From assembly GCF_036046055.1 (NCBI RefSeq), contig NZ_CP107939.1, positions 2,666,001-2,730,000 of the forward strand: DNA of 64,000 nucleotides. The letters run 5' to 3'. Origin of the DNA: Nocardia sp. NBC_00403. Its GTDB lineage: Bacteria; Actinomycetota; Actinomycetes; Mycobacteriales; Mycobacteriaceae. Each line of letters starts with the position of its first letter. Positions within the stretch are counted from its first letter, which is position 1. Of the stretch, positions 45,464-54,498 are shown one piece after another. The notes under the pieces are model-generated. The model was not told the origin of the DNA, made no database searches, and saw nothing but the letters and a program-made list of their open reading frames with translations. The translations under genes and the position numbers were made by a program.

Positions 45464-46126
45464 TCAGGGGGCATCCTCGGGCTGCGCCGTCGGCGGAATC
45501 CCGGTGTCCAGGAAGCGGATCAGTCGATCGATACGGGCGGTGTGGTCGACGCAGCGTTCCAGGTGATTGCCGACGAGGGCGATATCGATGGAGGCATCGG
45601 TGGGCCCGGACCACACCGGGCCGGTGAGTGCCGCGTGCAGTTGCTGATGTAGTTCGTCCATGGTGGGTGCGTCGGATGCCGGTTCGGCAGGCGGTTGATG
45701 GCCGGTGGCGACCGCTTGGCCGGCGATGGCGGTGCGGTGCGCGGCGAGCCGGCCCATGGCCATCAACAGGTCCATGATGGGCCGCGGGGCAACGGGTTCA
45801 GGGTGGGATTTGTAGACCTGCTCAGCGGCGCGGCTGATCAGCGTGCCGATTCTGGACAGTTCGCTGGCAATCTGGATGGCGGTGACCACATGGCGCAGGT
45901 CTCTGGCGACCGGCGCTTGCAGCGCGAGCAACACCACGGTCCGCGCCTCGCAGGCGCTGTACATCTGCTGTAGCTGCTCGTCGAGCGCGAACACTTCGTA
46001 GGTGGCGGTGAGGTCGGCGTCGGCGAGCGCATCGGTGACCCGCTCGGCGGCATCGTGGGCGAGCCTGCACATCAGCGTCAAGTCATTGGTCAACGCGACG
46101 AGCTCGCGAGTGAACTGGGTCCGCAC
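45464..46126 (-). CDS. PhoU-domain phosphate-signalling protein
   Basis: 220 residues from the GTG at 46126. It has two three-helix PhoU repeats: ELVALTNDLTLMCRLAHDAA through HVVTAIQIASELSRIGTLIS, and the second ending HLERCVDHTARIDRLIRFLD. Carries the acidic metal-contact positions of the family in weak form. PhoU normally restrains PhoR/Pst signalling; here no pst or pho genes adjoin it, so it may be a paralogue. Faces a divergent transglutaminase gene. Confidence 0.85.
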   Translation of the reverse strand: MRTQFTRELVALTNDLTLMCRLAHDAAERVTDALADADLTATYEVFALDEQLQQMYSACEARTVVLLALQAPVARDLRHVVTAIQIASELSRIGTLISRAAEQVYKSHPEPVAPRPIMDLLMAMGRLAAHRTAIAGQAVATGHQPPAEPASDAPTMDELHQQLHAALTGPVWSGPTDASIDIALVGNHLERCVDHTARIDRLIRFLDTGIPPTAQPEDAP

Positions 46127-46252
46127 CGGCAAATTGTCGCCTATCCGCGCCCAATCGAGTACTCGAAAGGTTATTCGGCCGCCGCATCGGCCGGAACTCG
46201 CAGGCTGTGGCATTAGAACTGGAAAGATTCGCCGGGTGCGGGAGACTGTGGA

Positions 46253-47056
46253 ATGAAGCGTGACGTCTCGGCGCAGCTGGAAATCGCGGTCTCCGGGCCG
46301 ACCACCCTCGAGTTCCAGATCGCCGTGGCCCGACAGCCAGGCATCGAGCTGACCGAGTCGCTGGTATTCGACCTCGACGGCCGCAGGATCGCGGCGCAGG
46401 AAATCCTCGGTCCGCACGGCACGCGCATTCACAAATTCGAGGTCGGCACCGGCGCGCTGCAAGTGCGCTACAGCGCAACAGTCTTCGGTACCGCGATAGC
46501 CGAACCGATATCGGACTACGACCTCGCGGTATACCTGCGGCCGAGCCGTTTCGTCGAGTCCGACAAACTGCTCGGATTCGCCGCAGCCGAATTCCCCAGC
46601 GGCGCAACGCCTGCGGACATTGCTGCCATCGTGTCGTCGTGGGTCGGCCGTCGTGTCCGTTATGTCGCCGGCAGCAGCGACCCCATCGATGGCGCGGTGG
46701 AGACACTGCTGGCCGGGGCAGGCGTGTGCCGCGACTTCACCCATCTGCTGGTGGCATTGTTGCGGGCGCTCAAAGTGCCTGCGCGCTTGGTGTCGGTGTA
46801 CGCGCCGGGGCTGTTTCCCATGGACTTCCACGCCGTCGCCGAGGCATACATCGATGGCGGATGGCGGGTTCTCGATGCCACCCATCTCGCCCCGCGCTTG
46901 TCGCTGATCCGCATCGCCACCGGCAGGGATGCCTCCGACGCCGCGTTCCTCGACAATCACGGCGGCGAGGTCTATGTGAGCAATATGCAGGTGAGCGCCA
47001 CCATCGACGGCTACCTGCCCTTCGACAACGGCACCGCCCCTGTCACGCTCTGGTGA
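46253..47056 (+). CDS. Transglutaminase-like cysteine peptidase family protein
   Basis: 267 residues. An N-terminal beta domain precedes the transglutaminase core: AGVCRDFTHLLVALLRALKV (Cys nucleophile), DFHAVAEAYIDGGWRVLDAT (His and Asp). No signal peptide, so cytosolic. Members of this bacterial group act as proteases or amide-crosslinking enzymes; the exact reaction is unknown. Starts 126 bp from the divergent PhoU gene. Confidence 0.88.
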   Translation: MKRDVSAQLEIAVSGPTTLEFQIAVARQPGIELTESLVFDLDGRRIAAQEILGPHGTRIHKFEVGTGALQVRYSATVFGTAIAEPISDYDLAVYLRPSRFVESDKLLGFAAAEFPSGATPADIAAIVSSWVGRRVRYVAGSSDPIDGAVETLLAGAGVCRDFTHLLVALLRALKVPARLVSVYAPGLFPMDFHAVAEAYIDGGWRVLDATHLAPRLSLIRIATGRDASDAAFLDNHGGEVYVSNMQVSATIDGYLPFDNGTAPVTLW

Positions 47057-47133
47057 GCATGGACCGGGCGGTCGGTGCCGCTGCCCGTGATCCGGCACTC
47101 TGCCGAGGCCGGATTCGGTGTTACCGTCGACAT

Positions 47134-47526
47134 GTGCCGAAACGCGATATTCAACATCGAGTGGTGACGGCTTTTCAACGGCGGATCGGCAATCCGATCC
47201 TGCGCAGGCTGCCGAGTCAGCAGCTGCTCGAGACCACCGGCCGGGTGAGCGGTCAGCCGCGCAGCACGCCGATCGGTGGACGGCGGATCGGCACCGAATT
47301 CTGGCTCGTTTCGGAATTCGGCCAACGCTCCCAGTACATCCGGAATATCAACGCGAACAACCGAGTCCGAGTGCGCCTGCACGGCCGGTGGCACACCGGC
47401 ACCGCGCACCTTCTGCCCGAGGACAACGCCCACGCCCGCCTGCGCCAGCTGCCGAAAGTCAACAGCTCGGCCGTCCGATTGGTCGGCACCGACCTGCTGA
47501 CCGTCCGTATCGATCTGGACGACTGA
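47134..47526 (+). CDS. Ddn-like F420-dependent nitroreductase/quinone reductase family protein
   Basis: 130 residues from GTG 47134. LLETTGRVSGQPRSTPIGGR and GTEFWLVSEFGQRSQYIRNI follow the split-barrel Ddn (Rv3547) family, which uses deazaflavin F420 to reduce quinones and activates nitroimidazoles in M. tuberculosis. The C-terminal strand AVRLVGTDLLTVRIDLD fits. F420 use is inferred from family. Confidence 0.82.
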   Translation: MPKRDIQHRVVTAFQRRIGNPILRRLPSQQLLETTGRVSGQPRSTPIGGRRIGTEFWLVSEFGQRSQYIRNINANNRVRVRLHGRWHTGTAHLLPEDNAHARLRQLPKVNSSAVRLVGTDLLTVRIDLDD

Positions 47527-47753
47527 GGTCGAAAAGTATGGCTTGACGGGCCGGAGCCAGCAGGTGTCGAGGTGTGGGTGTTTCGACCGCTCGGAAGGTC
47601 GATGCTCCAGCGTCGAACATCGCGGTTGAGCGGGTGATCCACACCACTTGCGCGGGGAGTCGCGGCTGCCGGAGCTTGTTCCGAACCTCGGGTAAGTAAC
47701 CGGATCCTGAAGTGCGGTCCGAGTGCGGACAATTTGCTGACACGATGGTTGGC

Positions 47754-48845
47754 ATGATCCGTGCGTTGAGTTCCCGCTGGACCGTGTTCGTACCGCTTCT
47801 TGCTGCCGCTGCGCTGGCCCTGACCTGGGGGCGAAGTCTGTATTCGGTGGGTGTGATCATCGTGGTCGCGGCGTTGATTGGTGCGGTTCTCGCGGCGGTG
47901 CGGCACGCTGAGGTGGTTGCGCATCGGGTGGGCGAGCCGTTCGGATCGCTGGTGCTGGCGGTCGCGGTGACGGTGATCGAGGTGGCGCTGATCGTCACGC
48001 TGATGAGTTCGGGCGGCGAGAAGACCGCCTCACTTGCGCGCGACACGGTGTTCGCGGCCGTGATGATCACCTGCAACGGGATCTTCGGTCTGTCGCTGTT
48101 GGTCGGCGCGCTGCGCAGGCGGGTCGCGGTGTTCAACGCCGAGGGCACCGGTGCGGCGCTGGCCACGGTGGCGACGCTGGCCACGCTCAGTCTGGTTTTG
48201 CCGACGTTCACCACGAGCAAGCCGGGTCCGGAGTTCTCGACCGCTCAGCTGGCGTTCGCCGCGGTGGCCTCGCTGGCGCTGTACGGGTTGTTCGTCATGG
48301 TGCAGACGGTGCGTCATCCCGACGACTTCCTGCCGGTCGAGGGCGACGGCGTGGTCACCGACGACGACGTCTGTGACGAGCGGCCGTCGGTGCGTGTCAC
48401 GCTGATCAGCCTTGCGTTGCTGCTCGTTTCGCTGATCGGTGTCGTCGGGCTTGCCAAGGTGGTGTCGCCGTCCATCGAGTCGACGGTCGCGTCCGCCGGG
48501 CTGCCGCAGTCGGCGGTCGGTGTGGTGATCGCGCTGCTGGTGCTGCTGCCGGAGACCCTCGCCGCGGTGCGGGCCGCCCGTCGCGACCAGGTGCAGATCA
48601 GCCTGAACCTCGCGCTCGGTTCGGCGATGGCGAGCATCGGCCTGACCATCCCGGCGATCGCGCTGGCAAGTATCTGGCTAGAGGGACCGCTGGTGCTCGG
48701 TCTCGGTGCCACCCAGATGGTGCTGCTCGGTCTGACGGTCGTGGTGGGTGTGCTCACCGTCGTGCCTGGTCGGGCGACGCTGCTCCAAGGTGGCGTTCAC
48801 CTGGCGTTGTTCTCGGCTTTTGTGTTCCTGGCCGCCAGTCCGTAG
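47754..48845 (+). CDS. CaCA-family cation/proton antiporter (ChaA-like)
   Basis: 363 residues, eleven hydrophobic segments. The two alpha-repeats of the Ca2+:cation antiporter family are visible: GEPFGSLVLAVAVTVIEVAL (residues near 60-80) and LLVLLPETLAAVRAARRDQV with LNLALGSAMASIGLTIP. Both acidic ion-binding Glu residues are present. Likely exports Ca2+ or Na+ in exchange for protons. An alternative start is nine bases upstream (47745). Confidence 0.9.
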   Translation: MIRALSSRWTVFVPLLAAAALALTWGRSLYSVGVIIVVAALIGAVLAAVRHAEVVAHRVGEPFGSLVLAVAVTVIEVALIVTLMSSGGEKTASLARDTVFAAVMITCNGIFGLSLLVGALRRRVAVFNAEGTGAALATVATLATLSLVLPTFTTSKPGPEFSTAQLAFAAVASLALYGLFVMVQTVRHPDDFLPVEGDGVVTDDDVCDERPSVRVTLISLALLLVSLIGVVGLAKVVSPSIESTVASAGLPQSAVGVVIALLVLLPETLAAVRAARRDQVQISLNLALGSAMASIGLTIPAIALASIWLEGPLVLGLGATQMVLLGLTVVVGVLTVVPGRATLLQGGVHLALFSAFVFLAASP

Positions 48846-48899
48846 CGGCCGCGACCGGAACCATGAATAACTTGGCCGCTCGTGGTCAACGACGAGTAA

Positions 48900-49112
48900 G
48901 TGGCGAGGGGTCACGTCGCACCGCTGCTGAACATCTTTATCATTTGGATGGCGAAGGTCGGTCCGGAGCTGAAGTCGCTGATGCCGGGGTTGCGGCCGCT
49001 GACCGATGCCGTCACCACCACCGCGCCACGCATCGACCTCGGCAGCCTGATCGGTCAGGCCCTGCACGAGACCGGTGACGACTCGATCAAGGTCCGCGTC
49101 ACCGTCAAGTAG
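48900..49112 (+). CDS. Small hypothetical protein
   Basis: 70 residues from GTG 48900, or 54 from ATG 48948 (MAKVGPELKSLMPGLRPLTD). Ends HETGDDSIKVRVTVK. No family recognised. The regular amphipathic pattern suggests a real small protein; position between the antiporter and the repeat protein gives no clue. Confidence 0.4.
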   Translation: MARGHVAPLLNIFIIWMAKVGPELKSLMPGLRPLTDAVTTTAPRIDLGSLIGQALHETGDDSIKVRVTVK

Positions 49113-49257
49113 TCGGCGAATTTTCGGCATCCTGGCCTTGATGGCTTCTACCTGCGGCGACACGGCGTGTCGAAGTTGATCTTTTGCTGCGCAACTTTCG
49201 GTAACCTGCCACCTGGCGAGCTTTTCGTGACGGTGTAGTCCCAACGAAGGCGGTGCG

Positions 49258-50055
49258 ATGGTGGAACCCGGCGGCAGTTCGGAGCCCGGCGGCGGAACCG
49301 ACAACACGCGGCTGTTGGCCATCGCGGCCGTCCTCACCGCGGTGCTCGCATTGGTGGTCGCGGCCGCACTGGTCCTGCGCGCCGATCAGCAAGCCGATGA
49401 CGACAAGAACACTCCGTCGGCGACGTCCACCTCGACCACGGCGCGGCCGACTGCAACGTCCGGGGCCAGGCCCGTGCTGCCGCGGGTCAAACCGGTGCGT
49501 CGGATCGGTGATGACTGCTCACACGACAACGTCGTCGCCCAGTGGCATCTGCGCGATGGGGTATGGGTGTGTACCCCGCAGGAGCAGGGGCCTGCAGAAC
49601 ATCGGATCGCTGACGACTGCTCACACGACAACGTCGTCGCCCAGTGGCATCTGCGCGATGAGGTATGGGTGTGTACCCCGCAGGAGCCGGCCCCTGCAGA
49701 ACATCGGATCGGGGACGACTGCTCCGCGGGTGGCATTGTTGCCCAGTGGGGCCTGGCGCCCGATGGGATATGGGTGTGCGCCCGGAAGGAACAGGGCACT
49801 GCAGAACATCAGGTCGGGGACGACTGCTCCGCGGGTGGCATTGTCGCCCAGTGGGGCCTGGCCCCCGACGGGCTATGGGTGTGCGCCCCGCTGCAGCAGG
49901 GCCGCGAAGAACATCGGATCGGTGACGACTGCTCGCACGGTGATGTCATCGCGCAGTGGGGCCGCACCCCGCAGGGGCGTTGGGTGTGCATTCCACCAGC
50001 GCATGGCGGCGAGGAGCCCGCGCCGCCGCCCGCGGTATCAGGCGAAATTCGATAG
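49258..50055 (+). CDS. Membrane-anchored protein with five cysteine-pair tandem repeats
   Basis: 265 residues. One TM segment at about 19-40 (LLAIAAVLTAVLALVVAAAL) with a Gly-rich cytosolic N-terminus, a Thr/Ser/Ala linker, then five 34-35-residue repeats (from about residue 82) of the form RIGDDCSxxxxVAQWxL-x(3-4)-WVC, each with two Cys about 18 apart and two invariant Trp. The C-terminus is Pro/Ala-rich. No family recognised. In this topology the repeats are extracytoplasmic and the Cys pairs could form one disulfide each. Confidence 0.82.
   Translation: MVEPGGSSEPGGGTDNTRLLAIAAVLTAVLALVVAAALVLRADQQADDDKNTPSATSTSTTARPTATSGARPVLPRVKPVRRIGDDCSHDNVVAQWHLRDGVWVCTPQEQGPAEHRIADDCSHDNVVAQWHLRDEVWVCTPQEPAPAEHRIGDDCSAGGIVAQWGLAPDGIWVCARKEQGTAEHQVGDDCSAGGIVAQWGLAPDGLWVCAPLQQGREEHRIGDDCSHGDVIAQWGRTPQGRWVCIPPAHGGEEPAPPPAVSGEIR
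49500..50010. repeat. Five coding tandem repeats of 102-105 bp
   Basis: Unit starts near 49500, 49602, 49704, 49809 and 49914, each encoding (R/Q)(I/V)(G/A)DDCS. Units 1-2 (HDNVVAQWHL) and 3-4 (AGGIVAQWGL) form two near-identical pairs, implying stepwise duplication, with unit 5 more divergent. Confidence 0.9.
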
Positions 50056-50077
50056 ACACGGCTGAGATGCTCGATGG

Positions 50078-50959
50078 GTGATTGTCGTCCCGGATTTCTT
50101 TGCCAACCGCTTAGTCGACATGGAACCAGAGGCCGAGGCCTGGCTCGATCGGCTGCCCGAACAAGCCGCCGAATACGCCGACCGCTGGCAGGTGCGCATT
50201 GTCGGTGAGCCGATGCACGGATACGCGGGCGTCGTACTGCCGGTGCTCGCAAGCGACGGCACTCCCGCCGTCCTGAAGCTCAGCTATATCACCCCGGAAA
50301 CCCGCGACGAGCCACTTGCCCTCGCCGCTTGGCAGGGGCAGGGCGCGGTGCAGTTGCTCGACAGCGACCCCGAACACGGTGTGCTCCTGCTCGAGCGCCT
50401 CGACCCCAGCCGGTCGTTGGAAACCGAGCCGATCGATGTGGCGGTGCCGATCATCGCGGGCCTGCTGCGCCGCCTCGCCATCCCCGCGCCGTCCGGACTT
50501 TCTCGCGACCTCAGGACCGAGGCCGCCCGCTGGGCCGAGGAATTGCCGAGCGAATGGGAGCGACTCGGCTCCCCCTTCCCACGAAAGATGCTCGACGCCG
50601 CCATCGAGGTGTGTCGTCAACTGGGACCGACCGCGGACCGCCTACTGGTGAACGAGGACCTGCACTTCGAGAATGTTCTCGGCGGTTTCCGCGAATCCTG
50701 GCAGGTCATCGACCCGCAGCCGCTCGTCGGTGACCTCGAATTCACTATGCTCTCGCTGCTGTGGAACCGCCGTACCGAGTCCGTCCTCGACGACCGCTTC
50801 ACCGCCATCGTCGCTATCGCGGGCCTCGACGCCGAACGCGCCCGCGCCTGGACCCTGTTCCGCGCCGTCCAGAACTGGCTCTGGTTCGTGGCGGACGAGG
50901 ATACCGAAGACTTCGGCTGGCCCGCTGTCCAAGCCATCGCCCCCTGGGCGATGCGCTGA
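50078..50959 (+). CDS. APH(6)/hydroxyurea-type antibiotic kinase-like protein
   Basis: 293 residues from GTG 50078. Fits the aminoglycoside/hydroxyurea phosphotransferase family (APH(6), streptomycin 6-kinases): N-lobe strand PAVLKLSYITPE (Lys), hinge LLLERLDPSRSL, catalytic loop LLVNEDLHFENVLGG (Asp, Asn) and metal-binding VIDPQPLVGDLEF. Asn-Glu replaces the usual HG ahead of the Asp. It could phosphorylate an antibiotic or a cellular alcohol; resistance is not proven. Confidence 0.85.
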   Translation: MIVVPDFFANRLVDMEPEAEAWLDRLPEQAAEYADRWQVRIVGEPMHGYAGVVLPVLASDGTPAVLKLSYITPETRDEPLALAAWQGQGAVQLLDSDPEHGVLLLERLDPSRSLETEPIDVAVPIIAGLLRRLAIPAPSGLSRDLRTEAARWAEELPSEWERLGSPFPRKMLDAAIEVCRQLGPTADRLLVNEDLHFENVLGGFRESWQVIDPQPLVGDLEFTMLSLLWNRRTESVLDDRFTAIVAIAGLDAERARAWTLFRAVQNWLWFVADEDTEDFGWPAVQAIAPWAMR

Positions 50960-51169
50960 ACCCCCGGCAATGAAACGAAAGCTGGCCCGGCACATCACCC
51001 GCCCGGCCCCCGCCCCGTCGCGTAATCAGTTGCGCGCGAACACAACCGTGACCAGACCGCCCGACAAGTCTGCGACCCGCCGCCTGATTCGCCGCCGGTG
51101 AGCTGTGCGTGGGCCGCCATCGTCGAAACTTGCCCGAGTCGGTATTGCCGGTAGGCCCCTACCACGGCT

Positions 51170-51796
51170 TCACCGGGTGAAGGCGGGGCTGACGAATCGG
51201 TCGACGAGGGTGCGTTCGGTGGTGGGATCGCTTGCGGGCCAGAACAATAGCGACAGCACCACGCGGACGATCCATTGTCCGGCGGCCGGGTCGTCGGCGG
51301 TTGCGGTGAGGGTGGTCGCGGCGTCCGCGAGTCGGGGGTTGCCCGCTAGGAAGGTGTCGACTTCCTGCGGCGTGGTTGCGGCGAGGAAGGCGACTGCTAC
51401 CGGGTCGGCACGGACGGCGTCGAGGGCGGCGAGGATGGCTGCCGCGACACGATCGGGGCCGGTGAGTGTGGCGATCGAGTGCTGGATGGTCGCGGCGATC
51501 CGGGTGGTCGCGGCCGTGAGCACGGCCTCGCGTAAGGCGGACTTGCCGCCGACGTAGCGGTAGACGGTGGCACGGGAGCAGCCCGCGTGCGTGGCGACGT
51601 GGTCGATGTTGAGTCCGGCCATGCCGTGGCGTGCGATCAGCTCGGCCGCGGCCGCGTGGATGCGTTCGCCGGCGAGCGCGTTGCGGTCGCCGCCGGCCAG
51701 CCAGTCCGGCGGTGGCCCCGAACGGACACTCTTGGAGGCGACCGACAGGGATCGGCGCGTTTCGGTAGAAGGTGTCCGGGTCGGCCGGTCGGGCAT
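51170..51796 (-). CDS. TetR-family regulator divergent from a P450
   Basis: 208 residues. A 40-residue polar N-terminal extension precedes the HTH (IHAAAAELIARHGMAGLNID, HVATHAGCSRATVYRYVGGK). The C-terminal domain is helical. A 17-bp palindrome lies in the divergent promoter region 42 bp from its start, so it probably represses itself and the P450. Confidence 0.9.
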   Translation of the reverse strand: MPDRPTRTPSTETRRSLSVASKSVRSGPPPDWLAGGDRNALAGERIHAAAAELIARHGMAGLNIDHVATHAGCSRATVYRYVGGKSALREAVLTAATTRIAATIQHSIATLTGPDRVAAAILAALDAVRADPVAVAFLAATTPQEVDTFLAGNPRLADAATTLTATADDPAAGQWIVRVVLSLLFWPASDPTTERTLVDRFVSPAFTR

Positions 51797-51837
51797 CGCC
51801 GAGCTCCTGTTCTGCGGCAGATACGGTTGAACAATTT

Positions 51838-51854
51838 TGTCTCACATTGAGACA
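51838..51854. promoter_or_regulatory. TetR operator in the TetR/P450 divergent region
   Basis: TGTCTCA-CAT-TGAGACA, perfect 7-bp arms with a 3-bp centre, flanked by AT-rich sequence. This is a well-formed TetR-family operator between divergent promoters. Confidence 0.8.
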
Positions 51855-52027
51855 TTTCGAAAGTAGTATCCCCGGTGGTCCGCAGGTGGGCGATCTGCCT
51901 GAGAAAAGGTGTGACCTGGTGATTCGAGGTTCTTTTCGCAGTTTTCCGAGGCTATTGACGAGGGTGGCCGGGGCGCGAAATCTGGTGTGTGAAAGCAGAT
52001 ATCGAGCGTGGAGGAAAGGCGGATCGG

Positions 52028-53260
52028 ATGACCCGTGCGTTGGATGAGATCGATGTGTTCGACCAGGGGTTGCTCGACGATCCGTACCCGCTGTACGAGC
52101 GACTGCGCATCACCGCACCGGTGCACCGAGTCGCCGATACCGATTTCTACCTGGTGAGTCGCTGGGATCTGGTCATGGAGGCGACCACCCGGGTCACCGA
52201 CTTCTCCTCGAATCTCACCGGCGCGCTGGTGCAGCAACCCGACGGCACGGCCGCGGTGTTCGACCTGGACGGCGGCGGCGGGGCCGTGCACGTCTTGGCC
52301 ACCGGCGACAATCCCACCCACATGGCGCATCGCAGGGTGGTCCTGCCCGCCCTCGTCGCGAAACGTATCCGAGCATTGGAGCCGGCGATCGCGACGAACG
52401 TGGATCGGCTGTGGGAGGACGGTTTTCGCGACGGTCGCATCGAATGGATGTCGGCACTGGCCGACCGGCTGCCGATGATCATGGTGGCAGGCCTGATCGG
52501 TTTGCCCGACGAGGATATTCCGCAGCTCGTGGCCTGGGGTTACGCCAGCACCGAGCTGCTCGGTGGTGTAGTGACGACCGAGCGTCTCGGCGTCGTCGTC
52601 ACTGCTGCTACCGAACTCGCCGGATACCTGCATCGACAGTTCATGTCCGCGTGCGCCCACCCCGGTGACAACCTGCTCGGCGACCTCGCGAAAGCCTGTG
52701 CCGCAGGCGAACTCGAGACCGAGGTCGCCGTGCTGATTCTCGTCCAGCTGGTCGGCGCGGGCGGCGAATCCACCGCGGGCCTCATCGGAAACGCCGCGCG
52801 ACTGCTCGCCACCGATCCCACCCTCCAGCACCGGCTGCGCGAGGACCAGGACCTCCTCGTGCCGTTCCTGGAAGAGGCCCTCCGGCTGGAATCGCCGTTC
52901 CGTGCCCATCACCGGCATGTCGTCGCCGACACCACCCTCGGCGACGTCGCCCTACCCGCAGGTAGTCACCTGCTCCTACTCTGGGGTGCCGCCAACCGAG
53001 ACCCCGCGGTCTTCCCTGACCCCGACGAGATCCGCCTCGACCGCGCCACCCGCAATCACCTCGCCTTCGGCAAAGGCATCCACTTCTGCGTCGGCGCCAC
53101 TCTCGCCCGCCTCGAAGCCGAACTTGCGCTGCACACCCTCCTGACCCGCACCGCCTCGTTCCAGATCGCCTCGGAACATACAGCCGCCCAATGGGTCCCG
53201 AGCATCTTCGTCCGGCGCCACCACAGATTGTCCCTGGTGATCGATCGAAACCTGATGTAG
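52028..53260 (+). CDS. Cytochrome P450
   Basis: 410 residues from ATG 52028, with GGAGGAAAGG eight bases upstream; GTG 51989 is also open. I-helix LILVQLVGAGGESTAGLIGN (oxygen-activation motif AGGES-T), ExxR in FLEEALRLES, heme loop LAFGKGIHFCVGATLARLEA with the Cys ligand. Soluble bacterial class I P450 needing ferredoxin partners, none of which is nearby. Substrate unknown; controlled by the divergent TetR. Confidence 0.93.
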   Translation: MTRALDEIDVFDQGLLDDPYPLYERLRITAPVHRVADTDFYLVSRWDLVMEATTRVTDFSSNLTGALVQQPDGTAAVFDLDGGGGAVHVLATGDNPTHMAHRRVVLPALVAKRIRALEPAIATNVDRLWEDGFRDGRIEWMSALADRLPMIMVAGLIGLPDEDIPQLVAWGYASTELLGGVVTTERLGVVVTAATELAGYLHRQFMSACAHPGDNLLGDLAKACAAGELETEVAVLILVQLVGAGGESTAGLIGNAARLLATDPTLQHRLREDQDLLVPFLEEALRLESPFRAHHRHVVADTTLGDVALPAGSHLLLLWGAANRDPAVFPDPDEIRLDRATRNHLAFGKGIHFCVGATLARLEAELALHTLLTRTASFQIASEHTAAQWVPSIFVRRHHRLSLVIDRNLM

Positions 53261-53329
53261 CCGAACGACTTCCACAGATCGGCTGTCCTGCGGCAAGACG
53301 CGCAACCAATCACGGGCGTGGCGTGTGGG

Positions 53330-54297
53330 TCAGGCGTGGGCGGTCTTGCCGCCATCGATGACCAGTTGGGCGCCGGTGAGGTAGGGGTGCTCGTCGGACG
53401 CGAGGGTCAGTGCGAACGAGGCGATTTCCTGTGGGGTCGCCAGGCGGCCGAGGCCAGGGACGTTGGACTTGGCCCACTGTTTCATCAGGACCTGCCAGGC
53501 ATCGTCGGGGAGGGCTTCCATGCCCGCGGCGCGGCGGACCAGCTCGGTGTCGGTGGTGCCGGGGATGAGGGTGTTGACGCGGATGCCGTCGGCGGCGTAA
53601 TCGAGGGCGGCGGATTGGACCAGACCGGCGAGGCCGCGCTTGCTGGCTGTGTAGGCGGCGCGGCTCGAGTCCGTGGCGAGGGCGTTGCTGGACGCGGTGA
53701 CGACGATGGTGCCGCCGCCCGCGCGCAGCAGGTGCGGCACTTCGTACTTGATCGCGAGGAAGGTGCCGCGCAGGTTGGTGTGCAGCACCCGGTCGAACTC
53801 CTCGGCGCTGTATTCGTGCAGCTTCTTCTGAATGGTGATCCCGGCATTGTTGAACGCCACGTCGAGGCGACCGTAGGTGCGCACCACAGCGTCGACGAAC
53901 TCCCGCACATCGTCTTCTACGAGAACGTCGGCACGAAAATAAGTGGCCTCACCGCCGGCCGCGCGAATCTCCTGCTCCACCGCCCGGCCGCGCTCGATCC
54001 GCCTGCCGCAGAACGCGACTCGGCCACCCTCCGCTGCGAACAGTCGAGCGGCGACCGCGCCGATCCCGGACGTCGCGCCGTGATCAGCACAACCTTGTTC
54101 TCGAAACGGCGCAACCCCGACGGACGAAAAGCGGGCGGATTCGAATTCGCGCCGAGCGCCACCCCGCCCGCCAGCCCGGCCGTCGCACCGACCACCAGCC
54201 CGGAGGCGGCAGCCAAGCCGAACAGCTTGCGCCGGTTGGGCTTCCCCGAGGACACCTCGGAAGTTGCTGTGCCGATGTCATTCGCGTCGTATGTCAT
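53330..54297 (-). pseudogene. Tat-signal short-chain dehydrogenase with one apparent frameshift
   Basis: From ATG 54297 the frame gives GKPNRRKLFGLAAASGLVVG, a twin-arginine export signal, then GLRRFENKVVLIT. Restoring one base near 54078 continues with GATSGIGAVAARLFAAEGGR and joins EQEIRAAGGEATYFRADVLV in the second frame, NNAG, YTASKRG (catalytic Tyr/Lys) and LTGAQLVIDGGKTAHA. The rest is complete. The indel falls within the cofactor loop, so as read the enzyme is inactive. A 216-residue internal frame (53330-53980) is otherwise open. Confidence 0.8.
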
Positions 54298-54464
54298 GCC
54301 ACAACCGTCGCCGACACGCGCGCCGACCGATTCCCTCGATGAGCCCGAGTCGCGGCCTCGAGTAGGGCGGGCGGCTCCTCCCACGGAAGGAGTCGGATCG
54401 GTTGACTGTGGACGGCCGCATGGGTTGCCGAGTTGGCGGGGTTTCGACGACATGTCGGCCGGTA

Positions 54465-54483
54465 GGAGGAGCGATACTCCTCC
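54465..54483. promoter_or_regulatory. Inverted repeat just upstream of the histidine kinase
   Basis: GGAGGAGCGATACTCCTCC: perfect 7-bp arms, 5-bp centre, ending 16 bp before the GTG at 54499 and just ahead of the Shine-Dalgarno sequence. Candidate operator for the divergent SDR/kinase region or an RNA hairpin affecting translation. Confidence 0.5.
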
Positions 54484-54498
54484 AGCGGGAGGAACCGG

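Noticed and set aside
49253..50065. Alternative 270-codon frame across the cysteine-repeat gene
   Set aside because: Ser/Arg-rich out-of-frame shadow; the 49258 frame has a TM segment and conserved Cys/Trp repeats.
50970..51101. 43-codon basic frame after the APH(6)-like gene
   Set aside because: Very Arg-rich, no clear ribosome-binding site and no family; insufficient support.
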